Source: Diphasiastrum complanatum (taxonomy: Eukaryota; Streptophyta; Lycopodiopsida; Lycopodiales; Lycopodiaceae). From it: a stretch of DNA of 64,000 bases. The translations under genes were made by a program, and so were the position numbers. Shown here in pieces: positions 1-11,217 of this stretch (position 1 is its first letter; every line of letters begins with the position of its first letter). The notes below the pieces were generated by a model. That model had not been told where the DNA came from, did no database searches, and worked only from the letters and a program-made list of their open reading frames with translations. The DNA is taken from positions 3,778,827-3,842,826 of the forward strand of contig CM055102.1 of assembly GCA_029204225.1 (NCBI GenBank), given 5' to 3'.

Positions 1-769
1 CTATAAGATGAGTTACTTCATACACCATCAACAGCTCTAAACTCTGTTGAGGAACTCCTACACTCCGATGAAAATTCACTACTTCCAAAATGGTTTACAT
101 CGAGAAGATGAGGCAATAACACAATGACATATGATGTCAATGGATCTTCACTATGCGGAGTCACACCTACATCCACAACTATTTCAGTATTCCCGATATG
201 CTCTACTGCACCACTTCTAAGTGGTCGTACATTGATGTTTGAAGTCAATGCACCATCGCTACATAGGGACACATTTCCACTCCGTACACTATGTACTAAC
301 AAAGCCCTAGCCTTGGCTTGTCTCCTACAAACCAGTCTTTTCTTCTTGATAGATCTACTTTCATTTTCAGGAGTCTTGTATGAAACGTTGTTTCACACAA
401 ACTTCAGAGTTATGTTTACCCCAAGTGACCTATAAGATGGATTACTCTGTACATCATCAATAACTGTAAACTCTGTTGAGAGACTCCTACACTCCAATGG
501 CAATTCACTACTTCCAAAATGGTTTACGACAAAAAGATTTCACTACTTCCGATATGCTCTAATGCATCACTTCTAAGTGGTCATACATTGTTGTCTGAAG
601 TCAATGTACCATCTCTACGAGGGACACATATGCACTTTCTAAATTACGTACTGACAAAGCCCTAGCATTCGCTCATCTCCTACAGGCCAATCTCTTCTCC
701 TGGCAGATCTACTTTCATTTTCCAGAGTTTTGTATGAAATGGTGTTTTGCACAAACTCCATGGTTATTG
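1..769. repeat. Diverged tandem duplication, units 1-429 and 430-769
   Basis: Both units begin with the same ctataagatg block and run in parallel through the phrases cactacttccaaaatggttta, cacttctaagtggtc and ctactttcatttt. The second unit lacks about 90 bases near its middle. The minus strand of unit 1 has an open frame (18-302) that continues upstream past a break into a basic stretch (KKKRLVCRRQ), so the unit may derive from a coding exon. I do not recognise the protein. The left edge is cut by the window. Divergence between units suggests an old duplication. Confidence 0.8.
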
Positions 770-2229
770 CTTGTTGTTCAGACTTTCCAGACATGTTATT
801 CACGACCAACTATCATTCATCCTATAGATTCAACACGATATTATCATAATCAAAATGCTACCATCTATTCAACTCATCACTCCTGTGATAGAGAGACTAA
901 AAAACATGCACATAGTTCCTCTTGCTTAAGCAAGACCAAAACCTTTGAAACCTTTACTCATAAGCCAACAATATAAAATATAGTTGAGAAGTAAAACACA
1001 GTATAGTAAAGCTTATAAAATAAGACTTATTTTAAGATATTTAGCTGGTACCTGCCTCCGTCCCACAAAACCACACGAGTCAATATGTTAGAAAGGTAGG
1101 TTTCAAAGCTGAATGTCAGTTGTTATCCATATACAAAATAAGCTTTGCTACTTATTAACAACTTAGTTGAAATAAAAATTCATGACAATGAGATCTTCCC
1201 ATTCAAGTGTAAATTTTAGCGATAGGCTAAGCCATCTTTTTATCGTATTAGGGCAGAAGCCATACTGATCAGTGTACTTGGCGTTAGTCCATATCATTAA
1301 AAAAAAAATTTATATAAAAAAAAACCAACAAAAGGACGCTTGCTAAAACAAGTGTAAATCGTATTAAAGAAAAGTCTAATACCTAGGGCGAGCAAGGACA
1401 CATGTACAATTGTATTAGGGCAAATCCATGCCATACTAACCCATGGACCCTTATAACAGGTCGTGTAATGGTTTCAAGACCCTTGAGCATATCCATGCTC
1501 TCCAAGGGTGCTCAAGCTCGAGAGTCCTAGTTTTGTTCCTAGTATAAACTTGAAAGGGCACGTGTACGTTGTAATTTAGGCTGCAATAAAGAAGAATAAC
1601 ATTTGCTTGTATATTCTCTACCGTTGTGTTAGGGCAACTCCATGCCATACTAACCCTAGAGACTATTACGACTCTTGCGCAAATTCATGCGTTCCAAGAG
1701 TACCCAAGCCAAGAGAAATTGCACAATTATACATCTTGAGAGTCGATTATAGTATAGCTACTGTGTGAGCAAAAAAATATCATAATAATAATAAAGTGTT
1801 AATGAGGATTTGAGAAAGACTCATGCTTAATAACGTTTTTGCTTCGTCAAAGTGATTATATTTCTCAATAACATAGATAAAGCTCGTACCTGAATAAAGG
1901 TGGACGCGTTATCCTATGAATATGCCATAATGTATTTGCTACTATCGATTCTTCATGCATTACCACAACAATACTTTTGATATGAGTTCATATCATTAGA
2001 ACTATAACTAGAGATATGGGACATATGTAGACCATTATTCATCATGAACCATTGCCAATACAGTCTATCATAGTACGATAGAAAAACCCGACTCCTTTGT
2101 TTAGTCTATATATGCATATAGTAAAGGTGTAGTACTTGTGATCGAGGTATGCTTCATTCCTAAACAATGCTAAATATATGTAGCGTTATGTTTAGGTAGT
2201 GTAGACTGTTGGTGATCTTACATAACAAA
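770..2229. other. Stretch without recognisable gene
   Basis: AT-rich sequence with stops in all frames; no family-level coding similarity was seen. It contains one imperfect internal repeat, annotated separately. Nothing resembling LTR ends, primer-binding sites or RNA genes was found. Confidence 0.5.
1408..1711. repeat. Imperfect direct repeat built on 'ttagggcaaatccatgccat'
   Basis: Copies at about 1411-1526 and 1624-1711 share a block ttagggcaa-tccatgccatactaaccc, then a palindrome-like region around 'catatccatgctctccaagg' or 'caaattcatgcgttccaaga', and end in an 'aagc-(c)gagag' block. A weaker third echo is at about 1243. No coding sense was found. This may be the remnant of a small tandem array or a MITE. 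Confidence 0.55.
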
Positions 2230-3150
2230 TATACATTCCACTTTGTAAGCCTTTTGCCACCCCCAAAAATTCACCAAAATTGGTCAATTTTTGACAATTT
2301 TTGACTTCCTACAAACCCAATTCTGGAATTCTTGGCTGTAACTTCTAGGACAGCTTCAAAAGACTATGATTCATTTTTTCCTAGCTTCAATTGATGTTCA
2401 ACAACCTTCTATCATCCAATTTCATGAAAAAACAAGACAAAATCATGAATTTTGGCCCTTTCTAGGTTTTTTCACCATGCCCAATTGGAATTTAATGGCA
2501 AGAACATTTTTCAAATCCACATGCAATCCAATATACAGAGTTATAACCAACCAATTGATCTGAACTTGCTGGATTTTAAATTCTACCATCAATTTGTGCC
2601 AAAATAATGGAAAACAAGCCAAATTTGGCCACAAAAGAGCCTAGAATCCAAATACATGGGAAGATCCAACATGCAACCTGAATTTCAACTACTTTAAAGT
2701 GAATTAACTTGCTGGAAATTTCAGATCCATAACTTGTTTTGAGCTACACATGCTAAAATTCCAAAAAAAACACAAAAATTGATTTCCTAGCACAATTCTC
2801 CATAAACCACAATGAATTTGAGAGAGATATGGATCATGCAAATTGAAATTGGGAAGATCCACCAACTTGCAATCTTGATCCTCTCCTTGGATGAGAATAC
2901 TAGTTGATTACCACCAAGCTCCAATGAAAAGCACCACTCTCCAAATTTGCAAGCCTTGCTCTGATACCACTATAAGGGAAGCTCCTTAGATCCTGCTTAC
3001 AAATCACAAACACAATGATAACACACTATGGAGAAACCACCCAATCAAGTAGAAGCATCCAATCAAACTCTGGAAGCCTCACCCCCAAGCCAAGGAACAA
3101 GAAGGATGAATATAGAGTGAGAGCCTAGCAATGAATCCAAAACTATGAGA
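2230..3150 (-). mobile_element. LTR-retrotransposon fragment: leader, PBS and LTR end
   Basis: At 2958-2969 the plus strand reads gctctgatacca, the complement of the initiator tRNA-Met primer-binding site TGGTATCAGAGC, so the element lies on the minus strand with its 5' LTR to the right and its untranslated leader (2230-2957) to the left. Sequence 2980-3150 matches 11222-11390 closely; that second copy is the inner part of an LTR next to gypsy G, so this is a second, truncated copy of the same LTR family. No coding region of the element remains. Confidence 0.65.
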
Positions 3151-3719
3151 ATTGCTAGTTGTTGTAGGTAGAAAATCAAAGAAACGGTGTGTCTAGAGCT
3201 TCGAATACAAATTCGGACACTCTATATGAAAGAGGCTCGAGAAACTAGAAGAAGAAAAGCCCAAAATAGTTCAAGTCGAATCCGAAGCCAACCCAGAGTC
3301 AAGAGCATGGCATCGAATCCTCAAACATAGAAGAATATGGTCTACAAGTACTGCAAGCGCACCAACCACAAGATTCAAGATTGCATGTAGTGCATTGTAG
3401 GACTGAATAGTAGCTAGCTAATATACTTACTAAAACTTTAAGTGCTAATAAATTTGAGTTTTTTTGGAAAGAAGATCTCTATATGTAAAATAAACTAGAG
3501 CTTAAAAAAGAGTGTTAAATATAAGAAGTCATGTTTATTTCATAGTTTGATGCACTCTTCCAACTTCAACAGTTTTTTTGGCGTTTGCTTATTTGATAGT
3601 TGTGTGTGCCTTGTTTATGGCACATATAGGTGTCGAGTCTAAGTGTTGCTTGGAGAGATGTGTACAATTTTTGTCTTTTTATGTGGTTTTGGTGAATGAA
3701 AGCTTGTCAGATTGCTAAT
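3151..3719. other. Unassigned stretch between retroelement fragments
   Basis: Past 3150 the similarity to the LTR at 11.2 kb stops. The region has no long open frame. Part of it (about 3170-3400) is rich in Arg/Lys/Ser codons on the plus strand, as in the linker between integrase and reverse transcriptase of copia elements, but I could not align it to a specific copy. Confidence 0.35.
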
Positions 3720-4751
3720 TAAAAATTGTAGGATCGATTCTTTGCGCATAAAGCAAAATCAGAAGCCTTCAAGTGTTTTAGAAATGTTCAAAAAATGAAG
3801 TCTCAAGAAAAATTAAAGTTTTTAGAACTAATTCAGGTGGCAAGTTTACTTCAACATAGTTTGAAGATTTTTGCGTGGAAAATGATAAGAAATAGTAGTT
3901 TACCATGAGCTATCTCCACAACAAAATGGTGTTGTAGAAAGAAAAAATTAAAAAATGGTGGAGTGTGCAAAAACTATGCTAACTTAAATAGGTTTGCCAA
4001 ATTCCTTTTGGGTTGAGGCAGTATCTACTGCAGCATACATCCAGAATCAGTGCATGACTAAGGCGTTGAAGACTCACAACATCTCATCAATTATGGTGTG
4101 GTACAAAGCCTATTCAGAAGAATATGAGAGTGTTTGGATTTGTAGCCTTCATGCACAAGCCCAAATAATTGAGAAAAAATTAGATCTGACAAGCATGAAG
4201 ACTATTTTTATTGGCTATTCATGTGATCGCAAGAGTTATAAAATATATGATCCTATAGATAAATATTTTTTTCTTAGCAGAGATGTAATCTTCATTTCAG
4301 ATTAATTTTAATGATTTAAATGAGAAATTTGTAGATTCTACAATTTCTTCCACAATTTTGTTTCTTGTTGAACAACCTACTTCAATAGTTGAAGATTGGC
4401 TTTCAAACAATGATCAAGAACCCTGTGTAGATCTACAACAACCCATTGTAAGAAGATCAACTTGAATTATTAAGCCACCAGTGAGATTAATTGATAGATT
4501 TGCAACTTTTTACTTGTTTGTGGAAGAACTAGCTATAGTTGAAAAAAGTATAATCATCTACAAATTTGAGATCCTAGAAGGAAGTAATGGATATTGAATG
4601 TCATTCTTTAATCAAGAATGATATGGAATTTGGTGCCTCCTCTTGAAGGCAAGAATATGATTTCTTGCAACTGGATTTTCAAAAGTAAAGTACAATCTAG
4701 ATGGTATTATTGGAAGACAAAAGACAAACTAGTTGCTAAGGAATATTTCTA
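3720..4751 (+). pseudogene. Copia F pol remnant (integrase end to start of reverse transcriptase)
   Basis: Degenerate plus-strand coding. An integrase core segment with NGVVERK is at about 3930, followed by the PNSFWVEAV block (3994 onward), the FIGY..KSYKIYDP and SRDVIF segment (to 4305), and then reverse-transcriptase N-terminal echoes at about 4560-4740 ending in a version of the KARLVAKGY block. Stops and frameshifts are frequent. It is an old Ty1/copia fragment, abruptly ended at about 4751 where element X sequence begins. Confidence 0.8.
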
Positions 4752-4779
4752 AATACCTTTTATTGATTCTAATGTGGAG

Positions 4780-6049
4780 TTAAATGCCAAATTTGCTAGT
4801 TTTGGTAACTAGTCTTGATTGTAGCTCATAGTTTGGATCTAGATCTTTGATTTGTGCATCCTCCATCACTTTTAGGATTGTTTGGGATTCATTTTTCTGT
4901 AAAATTTTGTCACAATGGTCTAATTCAGTTATATGAAGTGGTTGGCCAACTACTTTGAACATTCCGTCATTATAAAAATTTCTAGCCAATCTTACCCGAT
5001 ATGGACGTGGAAGATTAATTTTCTTCACCATCACTTGGGAAAAAGCTTTTTTAACCATTCTAAAAAAAGTAGAATAAGCATTTCTGCTAATTCCAGATAC
5101 ATCACATGCTCCTTGTATCACATTCGCATCCAAGTATGATTGAACCTTAATCAAAACAGTCTCTACAATTTCATTTTTCATTTTTTCAAACGAGCATTTT
5201 TTATCATTTTCTTTGCTGACTTTCTTGGTAAAACATGACTTAAAGATGATCCAATGCATGAACGATCTGTTAAATAGTTCTTTGCCACCAAACATGATAT
5301 GCAACAAATATATGAAACTCAAATTATGTATAATAAATAAATAATCCATGTTATTAAGTGCAAATCAAACTTAAATGACATATACAAATCAAATAAACAG
5401 TTTAGATGACAACATATTTGAATGTTCAGATTCTTTTTTTCTAATTGCCGCTATGTGTGGATAGGTCATCAATATTCTTCATCGGTACTCTCTTTCTTTT
5501 CCTCTTCATCATTGTCTTATTGATAACTTTTAGATCAACAATAGATTTTAATCTCTCAGATCACAACTTTTCTATGGATTCTAGCATTTCTTGGTTTGAT
5601 CCTCGAAGAGTAGTGACAGTAGCATTCAACTTTGACATAGCATTCTTGAGTGCATTGTTTTTAGCACTAGTGTGTTGCACATAATGAAGCAATTGTTGAT
5701 TTTCACGTTGTTATTGTTGATTAGCAAACTGTAATTGTTGATTCAGACAAGATATGTTATGCATTCCAATATCATGCAACCTTTGACAATATCCAAGTAA
5801 TCCGCTACATACATATCTGAGAAGATGAGTTACGGACTTAAAATCTAGACACAAATTGGTAGCTAGATCATTAGGATAAATTGATCCATCCACCCACAAA
5901 TCTATATTCATATGATTATTCATTCTCAAGTCTCTAACTATTGCTGCAGCATTCTCTACAACTTTCGCATTTTTCTTAATAATTGGAGTGCATTGCATCG
6001 GAAGAGCAACATGCAAATGGAACATTGCCATTGTTAAAGCTACAATCAT
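4780..6049 (-). pseudogene. Element X gene d: coiled-coil, basic patch and helical domain protein (unrecognised)
   Basis: Two coding blocks. The first (6049 down to about 5430) reads in one frame across two stops: a hydrophobic/helical start, then a Gln/Asn-rich coiled-coil-like run around LNQQLQFANQQ, then SKLNATVTTL, and a basic patch KRKRKR that could be a nuclear localisation signal. After a likely intron, a second block (about 5270 to 4780) carries a helical segment with GACDVSGISRNAYSTFFR, reminiscent of a helix-turn-helix, and a tail ending SRLVTKTSKFGI. I do not recognise the family. It lies next to the X terminal repeat and reads away from it. Nuclear DNA binding is an inference from the basic patch and the helix-turn-helix-like segment only. 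Confidence 0.5.
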
Positions 6050-6412
6050 GTAAATGAATCTACCTATAGTAAATCAATATGAATAGATCTAGCATTCCTT
6101 ACTTTTGTAATGTTTATGTCGCATTGAAAAATCATCCCACTTCATATTTCGCTATAAGCATACAGTGATTTTAAAAGTTTTGACTCTCCCGCTTCAATTT
6201 TTGCATTGAGCACACCAAGATTTTCAGTCTTAAAGCTCTAGTCCCAAATTTTGGAATGAGAAGTTATTACATCTCATGCTAAACTAACTATTGTCTGAAG
6301 TTAACCATACTAGTTAAACATCGGGCAAGGCCGAAAACTCAGAAAACGGTGACCAGAAGTTACCGGTTTGCATTCCCTCTCTACGTAACCTCTCTCTAAA
6401 GTGAATTTTCTT
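6050..6412. other. Subterminal region of element X, no gene seen
   Basis: Between the start of gene d and the right terminal inverted repeat. No open frame or family similarity. A short 'gttaaacatcgggcaagg' block at about 6312 faintly echoes the subterminal region at 20330-20460 on the other side of X. Confidence 0.4.
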
Positions 6413-6449
6413 AAAGGGCCCATTTTGAGCCCATATTTCTCCTAGTGTG
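6413..6449. repeat. Terminal inverted repeat of element X, right end
   Basis: Contains aaagggcccattttgag followed by a block ending tctcctagtg, so read inward from the copia junction it begins CACTAGGAG. The first 17 bases are identical to 20586-20602, and about 12 of the next 20 agree. The junction with copia D follows at once (attctcttatgaag...). The outer CACTA-like bases suggest the CACTA superfamily, but the left end does not keep them. Confidence 0.7.
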
Positions 6450-7960
6450 ATTCTCTTATGAAGAATCAAACATGGACACTCACTGAGCTGTCAAAGGACC
6501 GGAAACCAATTCCATGCAAATGGATATGCAAGAAAAAGTACAACGCTGAAGGAAGACTAAATCGTTACAAGGCCAGGCTAGTCGCCAAAGGCTTTTCCCA
6601 GATTCAGATCTAGATTATTCAATAACCTTCAGCCCAGTCGTCAAACATGTGTCGATCCGCCTACTCCTCTCCTTTGCAGCCGCGACAGACCTTGAAGTCC
6701 ACTTGATGGATGTCCAGACCGCTTTCCTCAATGGAACCATCGAAGAGGAAATCTACATGATGCAGCCAGAGGGATATGAACTCAACGACAAGCAAAAACA
6801 CCTTGTATGCAAAATCCACAAGGCACTCTACGGGCTGAAACAGTCACCCAGAGCCTGGTTCCAAAAAATCAATGCATTTCTGATAGAGAATGGTTTCATT
6901 CCAAACTTAGTAGACTCTAATGTCTATTTCAAGTCTGTATCCAGTTACTTCATCATCATCACTCTCTTCGTAGATGATACACTCTTATTTAGTGATAATC
7001 TGAATCTAATGAAGGATATAAAATGCATGTTGGCCCATAAATACAAGATGATGACATGGGTCCAGTCCACTATTGTCTCGGAATCCAAATTCAACGAGAT
7101 CAATCAAGCAGATTGATCTTTATCAGTCAGCAATGATATCTCAACAACATGTTGGAAAAATATCAAATGGCCAACTGCAAACCCAGTCTCTTTCCACTCG
7201 ACCCTAGACAAGAGCTATCAAAAGAACAGTCTTCTCAAACTGAGGTAGAAAAGGAGGAGATGAAGCGCTACCCGTTTCAATCCATCATCGGCTCACTGAT
7301 GTACGCAATGATTTGCACGCGATTGGACCTTGCATATTCAGTCAGTACACTCAGCCAGTTTCTGTCAAATCAAAGCGTAGCTCATTGGAAAGCGCTAACA
7401 AAGGTCATGAAGTACATCCAAGCAACGACAACTCTCAACATTTGCTACGGAGATAGCCAAACTGCCAACATCCTTGAAGCTACACAGATGCAGGTTAGGC
7501 TGGAGATGTCGACACCAGAAAATCAACTTCTGGATTTGTATTCTTATAGAACCAAGGCCCAATCTCATGGAAAAGCCGGAAGCAAACCTCAGTTGCATTT
7601 TCATCAACGGAATTCGAATACATAGCTGTCACAAATGCAACCAAAGAGGCAATCTGGCTTAGGCAACTGCTTGCAGACCTCAATCTTACACAAACACTTC
7701 CTACAACAATCTATTGTGACAATCAAAGCACAATAGCACTTTCTCTCAATCCGAGATTTCACTCTCGAAGCAAACATATAAAAGTCAGGTATCATTACCT
7801 TAGAGAGAAAGTGCACAATAAGGAAGTAGAATTGATCTTCTGTAGAACAAGCTACATGGTAGCAGATTACTTAAGGCTCTATCAAAGGAGCAACATCTCA
7901 GATTTAACGATATGTTAAATCTGAAGATCAAAGTTTTTCAGGATCCACATTAAGGGGGAG
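6450..7960 (+). pseudogene. Copia D, 3' half: reverse transcriptase and RNase H
   Basis: Starts inside the pol gene at the MKNQTWTL block and continues through PCKWICKKK, KARLVAKGF, the catalytic FVDDTLLF (about 6967-6990), the SLMYA..TRLDLAY region and RNase H segments near 7600-7900, including an RSKHIKVRYH block at about 7768. Frameshifts and stops break it at about 6610, 7115 and 7450. The upstream half of the same element type ends at exactly this coding position at 20623 on the opposite strand. A purine run (taagggggag, 7951-7960) serves as the polypurine tract before the LTR. Confidence 0.85.
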
Positions 7961-8091
7961 TATTAGATTTCTTATGCTCAACCTTAAACAAATTGTTCAA
8001 ATAATGAGCATCCTGAAAAACCGAAGGCCGACAACATATTTTCGGGCCTTCAGATTTTTCCCTTGAGATTTCTTGTGCCTTAGAAATCATT
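7961..8091 (+). repeat. Copia D 3' LTR, truncated
   Basis: Follows the polypurine tract and reads tattagatttcttatgctca; the matching end of the D LTR at 22.5 kb reads tgttagatttcttatgctca on the minus strand. About 130 bases align, through the gaaaaaccgaaggccg block, before the sequence switches to copia A'. The initial TG has become TA. Confidence 0.8.
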
Positions 8092-9846
8092 ACAAGCAGA
8101 AGATGAAAAAGAATTACCAGATTCAGAGGGAGGTCAAGATCGAGTACTTGACATACTCGAATCACCAACTCGAATTTCAGCAGAAAAGGTCGAACATGAA
8201 ATTGCAGAATGGAACTCAAAACCTACAGAATAGAACTCGAAACCACTTGTGAGAAAATCTGACAGACAATGAAAACCACCAGAAAGATATGGTCAGGATA
8301 TTTTTAATACAGCCATCGAATTTTGTGGTTTCTCTGACGAACCTCAAACATTCGAGGAAGCTGTTGATGGACCAGATAAAGATCGCTGGATTCAAGCAAT
8401 GGAGGACGAAATGTCATCCATGTATAAGAACAATGTATGGACACTTGTACCAATACCTGATGATAGAAGACCAGTCAAATGCAAGTGGATCTACAGGATC
8501 AAAATAGGTCCTAATGGAGAAAACATCAGATACAAAGCAAGGTTAGTAAGGATTTTCACAGAAGTATGGAATCGACTACACTGATACTTTCTCATCGGTA
8601 GTCAAACATACATCAATTCGCTTGTTATTCGTGTATGTAGTGGCTCATAATCTGAAAATCCATATTGTGGATGAGAAGATTGCTTTCCTGCACACAGAAT
8701 TGGAGGAAGATTTATTCATGGACCAACCACTTGGTTTTGTAGATGTCACATAAATAAAAGCATTTATGGTCTGAAACAAGCAGCAAGACAATGATATAGA
8801 AAGAAGGACGAAGCACTATGTTCCTTAGGCTTCAAACCTCTATTTGCTGAATCAAATGTCTATATCAAACATGTCCAAAATGAAATAATCATTCTAGCTG
8901 TGTATGTTGATGACATAAGTTAATTTCAGATGTCAAAAGAGACATTTCTAAAATATTTGAGATCGCTGACCTTGGAGAAGCTAAAATCTATCTAGGCTTG
9001 CAAATTCAGAGAGACTTTGAAGGTGGTAAGTTGTATCTTCACCAACAAAAGTACACTCAAAAGATCATTGAAGACTTCAACATGTTCGAATGCAAAGGTG
9101 TGCATACTCCCATGATACCTGGAACAATAATTAACAAGGCAGATTGTCCGTAGACTCTCGAGGAAGAGAAGCGAATGGCCAATACACCCTATCGTAGGCT
9201 GATTGGCTCATTATTGTATCTTGCAGGCAACACCAGACTTGATATAGTATTTGCAGTACACAGGCTGAACCAATATAATTAGAACCCAGGATCATTGCAT
9301 TGGAAATTATCAAAGAGATTACTACAATATCTCCAGAAAACGAAAGACTATGGGCTATGTTATTCGAAGGAAGCTGGATTTCACATCGAATCTTACAGTG
9401 ACGCAAGTTGGGCATCCATGAAGGATGATAACAAAAGTACTTCAGGAGGTTGTACTCTAGCATTTGGCATAGCCATACTCTGGATAAGCAAGAAGCAAAC
9501 AGCAGTAGCTCAATCTTCCTGTGAAGCGAAATATGTAGCAGCAGCCAAGATGGCAAACGAGTAGATCTGGATCAAACAGATGTTGGAAGGATTTGATGAA
9601 TCTATTTCTGAACCTTATGTCTTATTAATGGATAACACTTCAGCAATCTATCTTATGAAAGATCTTGTATTTCATTCAAAAACAAAGCACATATCTATCA
9701 AGTATCATGTAATTCGGGACTTAGTCGAGAAGAAGATATTGAAGACAGTCTTCATACCCACAGAGAAAATGACTGCTGATATCTTTACAAAGCCACTCAG
9801 TAAAATTTTGTTCGAGAAGCAACGAAGAAGATTGGGACTAATCTAA
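8092..9846 (+). pseudogene. Copia A' pol fragment (linker, reverse transcriptase, RNase H)
   Basis: Close relative of copia A at 50.3-51.4 kb and 55.4-55.8 kb. It starts in the integrase/RT linker, passes the EDEMSSMYKNNVWTL block (8399), RT with a stop and small deletions near 8590, 8740 and 8920, and then RNase H from about 9290: DASWASMKDDNKST, SSCEAKYVA, LMDNTSAIYL and the C-terminal ADIFTKPLSK (9775-9805). Multiple stops make it non-functional. It keeps the roughly 350-base RT/RNase H region that copy A lost. Confidence 0.88.
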
Positions 9847-9867
9847 TTGCCCACTTTGAGAGGGAGC

Positions 9868-10702
9868 TGTAGAATACTTGATCAGACAGATCTTGATTAT
9901 ACTAACAAAGTGTGCAATTTACTTGACAAAGGATGAGAAAGAAATGAACGTGAACTCGAAACATTTCTATTCATGATCAACCTCGAAGGATTTGTGAAAT
10001 TTTATCTTGTCTAAAACTCGAAAGATTCGTGAAACAGTTTCTTGTAGAAGCTAGTGGTTTTTTGTTAAAGCTCAAAAGATTCGTGAACAGAATCTTGTCT
10101 TGAAATATTCTGTTTCTTGTTCAAGGCTCACCAGTCGCAAAATCTTCTGGATTCTTCTTCAAGCTCAAGTTGTCATATGTCACGAACAATTCGTGAAAGA
10201 CGAAAATGTCGTGAAGAGACAAGTGTTGCGAATAATTTGCGAAACACGAAGCTGAGATGAAGAGACAAACTGTCGCAAAATATTTGTGAACAAAAATTAT
10301 TTGACCCTGAAAACAGAACGTCTATTTGAATATCAACTGTCATAAATGGTTAGATCTACTGTTAGCAATATAAATACATGTGCACTACTCGTTGTAACTC
10401 ACACTGAAGAGACTCTCAGACTCATTCAATAAAAAACACAACAACGAGATAAGACAGCAAGAGATGTATACTGATTCAGATTCAGAATTATAAATTCGTT
10501 TTTGATCAATAGTTTCTATTTGTCTAAAATTGTCTTAAGTTGTCTCTTAATTCCGCATATTATTTTTGCACGCTAATTCAATCAAGGTAAATATTGTTCT
10601 ATTAGATCATAAACAAACCCGATTGAAGACACTGATATTAGTTTGATTTATTCAAACTTTCATCACGTTCTCTGTGGAAGAATTATTACTATTTTTTCTA
10701 CA
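9868..10702 (+). repeat. Copia A' 3' LTR
   Basis: Begins TGTAGAATACTTGATCAG after the polypurine tract gagagggagc (9858-9867) and ends ...ttttttctaca. It aligns along its length with the LTRs at 40355-41228 and 55800-56669. A TATA-like tataaata lies at about 10368, before a ctcgttgtaactca block that is conserved in all three. It carries many tcgcgaa/ttcgtgaa motifs. The right end sits inside a B-family LTR, so A' was inserted into that LTR. Confidence 0.9.
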
Positions 10703-10920
10703 AGGTCGCCAACGAGCGAGACATTTATCATCTTGATCTAAAAATCAAAACTAATAATAGAGTTGCTTTCTCTTTTTCATCTCCTTGTTTTTCGATGTCT
10801 TGATTGCTAGAATGATTTATGTCCTGTGATCTATAGTCACGTGCTTAGGATCCTGCAAGCTTCCGTGCAAGAAAAACTGAAAGAAAACAATCTGTTCGCG
10901 AATCAAACCCGTTCACGACA
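10703..10920 (+). repeat. Copia B' 5' LTR, 3' part
   Basis: Aligns with the complement of the B LTR at 57247-57560: the gccaacgagcgagac, catctccttgtttttcg and gaatgatttatgtcctgtgatct blocks are shared. It ends ...gttcacgaca directly before a primer-binding site. The 5' part of the LTR is cut by the A' insertion. Confidence 0.85.
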
Positions 10921-10932
10921 TGGTATTAGAGC
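10921..10932 (+). promoter_or_regulatory. Primer-binding site of copia B'
   Basis: tggtattagagc, one mismatch from TGGTATCAGAGC, complementary to the 3' end of initiator tRNA-Met, immediately after the LTR. Confidence 0.85.
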
Positions 10933-10981
10933 CCTGTTATCACTACTGATATCTGAATAGTGATATTCTAGGCAACATAAT

Positions 10982-11217
10982 ATGGCTACAAGAATCCAGA
11001 CAAGGATAGCAATCAGTCTTGATGGTGGAAATTACAGAGTATGAAAATTTAGAATCAAAACACTTTTGAAGGGTGAAGGCATCTGGTCGGTGACCGAACT
11101 CACAGAGGTGTAGCCTCCAGAGGGAGACACGAGGAGAGCTGAATGGATCAGAAAGGATGAGCGTGCAATGGCGATCATCGTTTTGCCATCAATGAAGATC
11201 TACTCATGCAGATTGAA
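10982..11217 (+). pseudogene. Copia B' gag N-terminal fragment
   Basis: Reads MATRIQTRIAI.LDGGNYRV, then KTLLKGEGIWSVTEL and RRAEWIRKDERAMAI, the same as the gag segment of copia B at about 57040-57230. Stops interrupt it and it is cut at about 11217 by the gypsy G LTR. Confidence 0.8.

Larger units (their letters stand above)
4752..6449. mobile_element. Right part of DNA element X (carries gene d and one terminal inverted repeat)
   Basis: This block separates copia F from the 3' half of copia D. It contains the minus-strand gene d and ends at its right with an inverted repeat (6413-6449) that matches the one at 20586-20622, where the 5' half of copia D starts. The left edge at about 4752 is set only by the end of copia similarity and is probably a rearrangement breakpoint rather than a true end. 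Confidence 0.55.
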
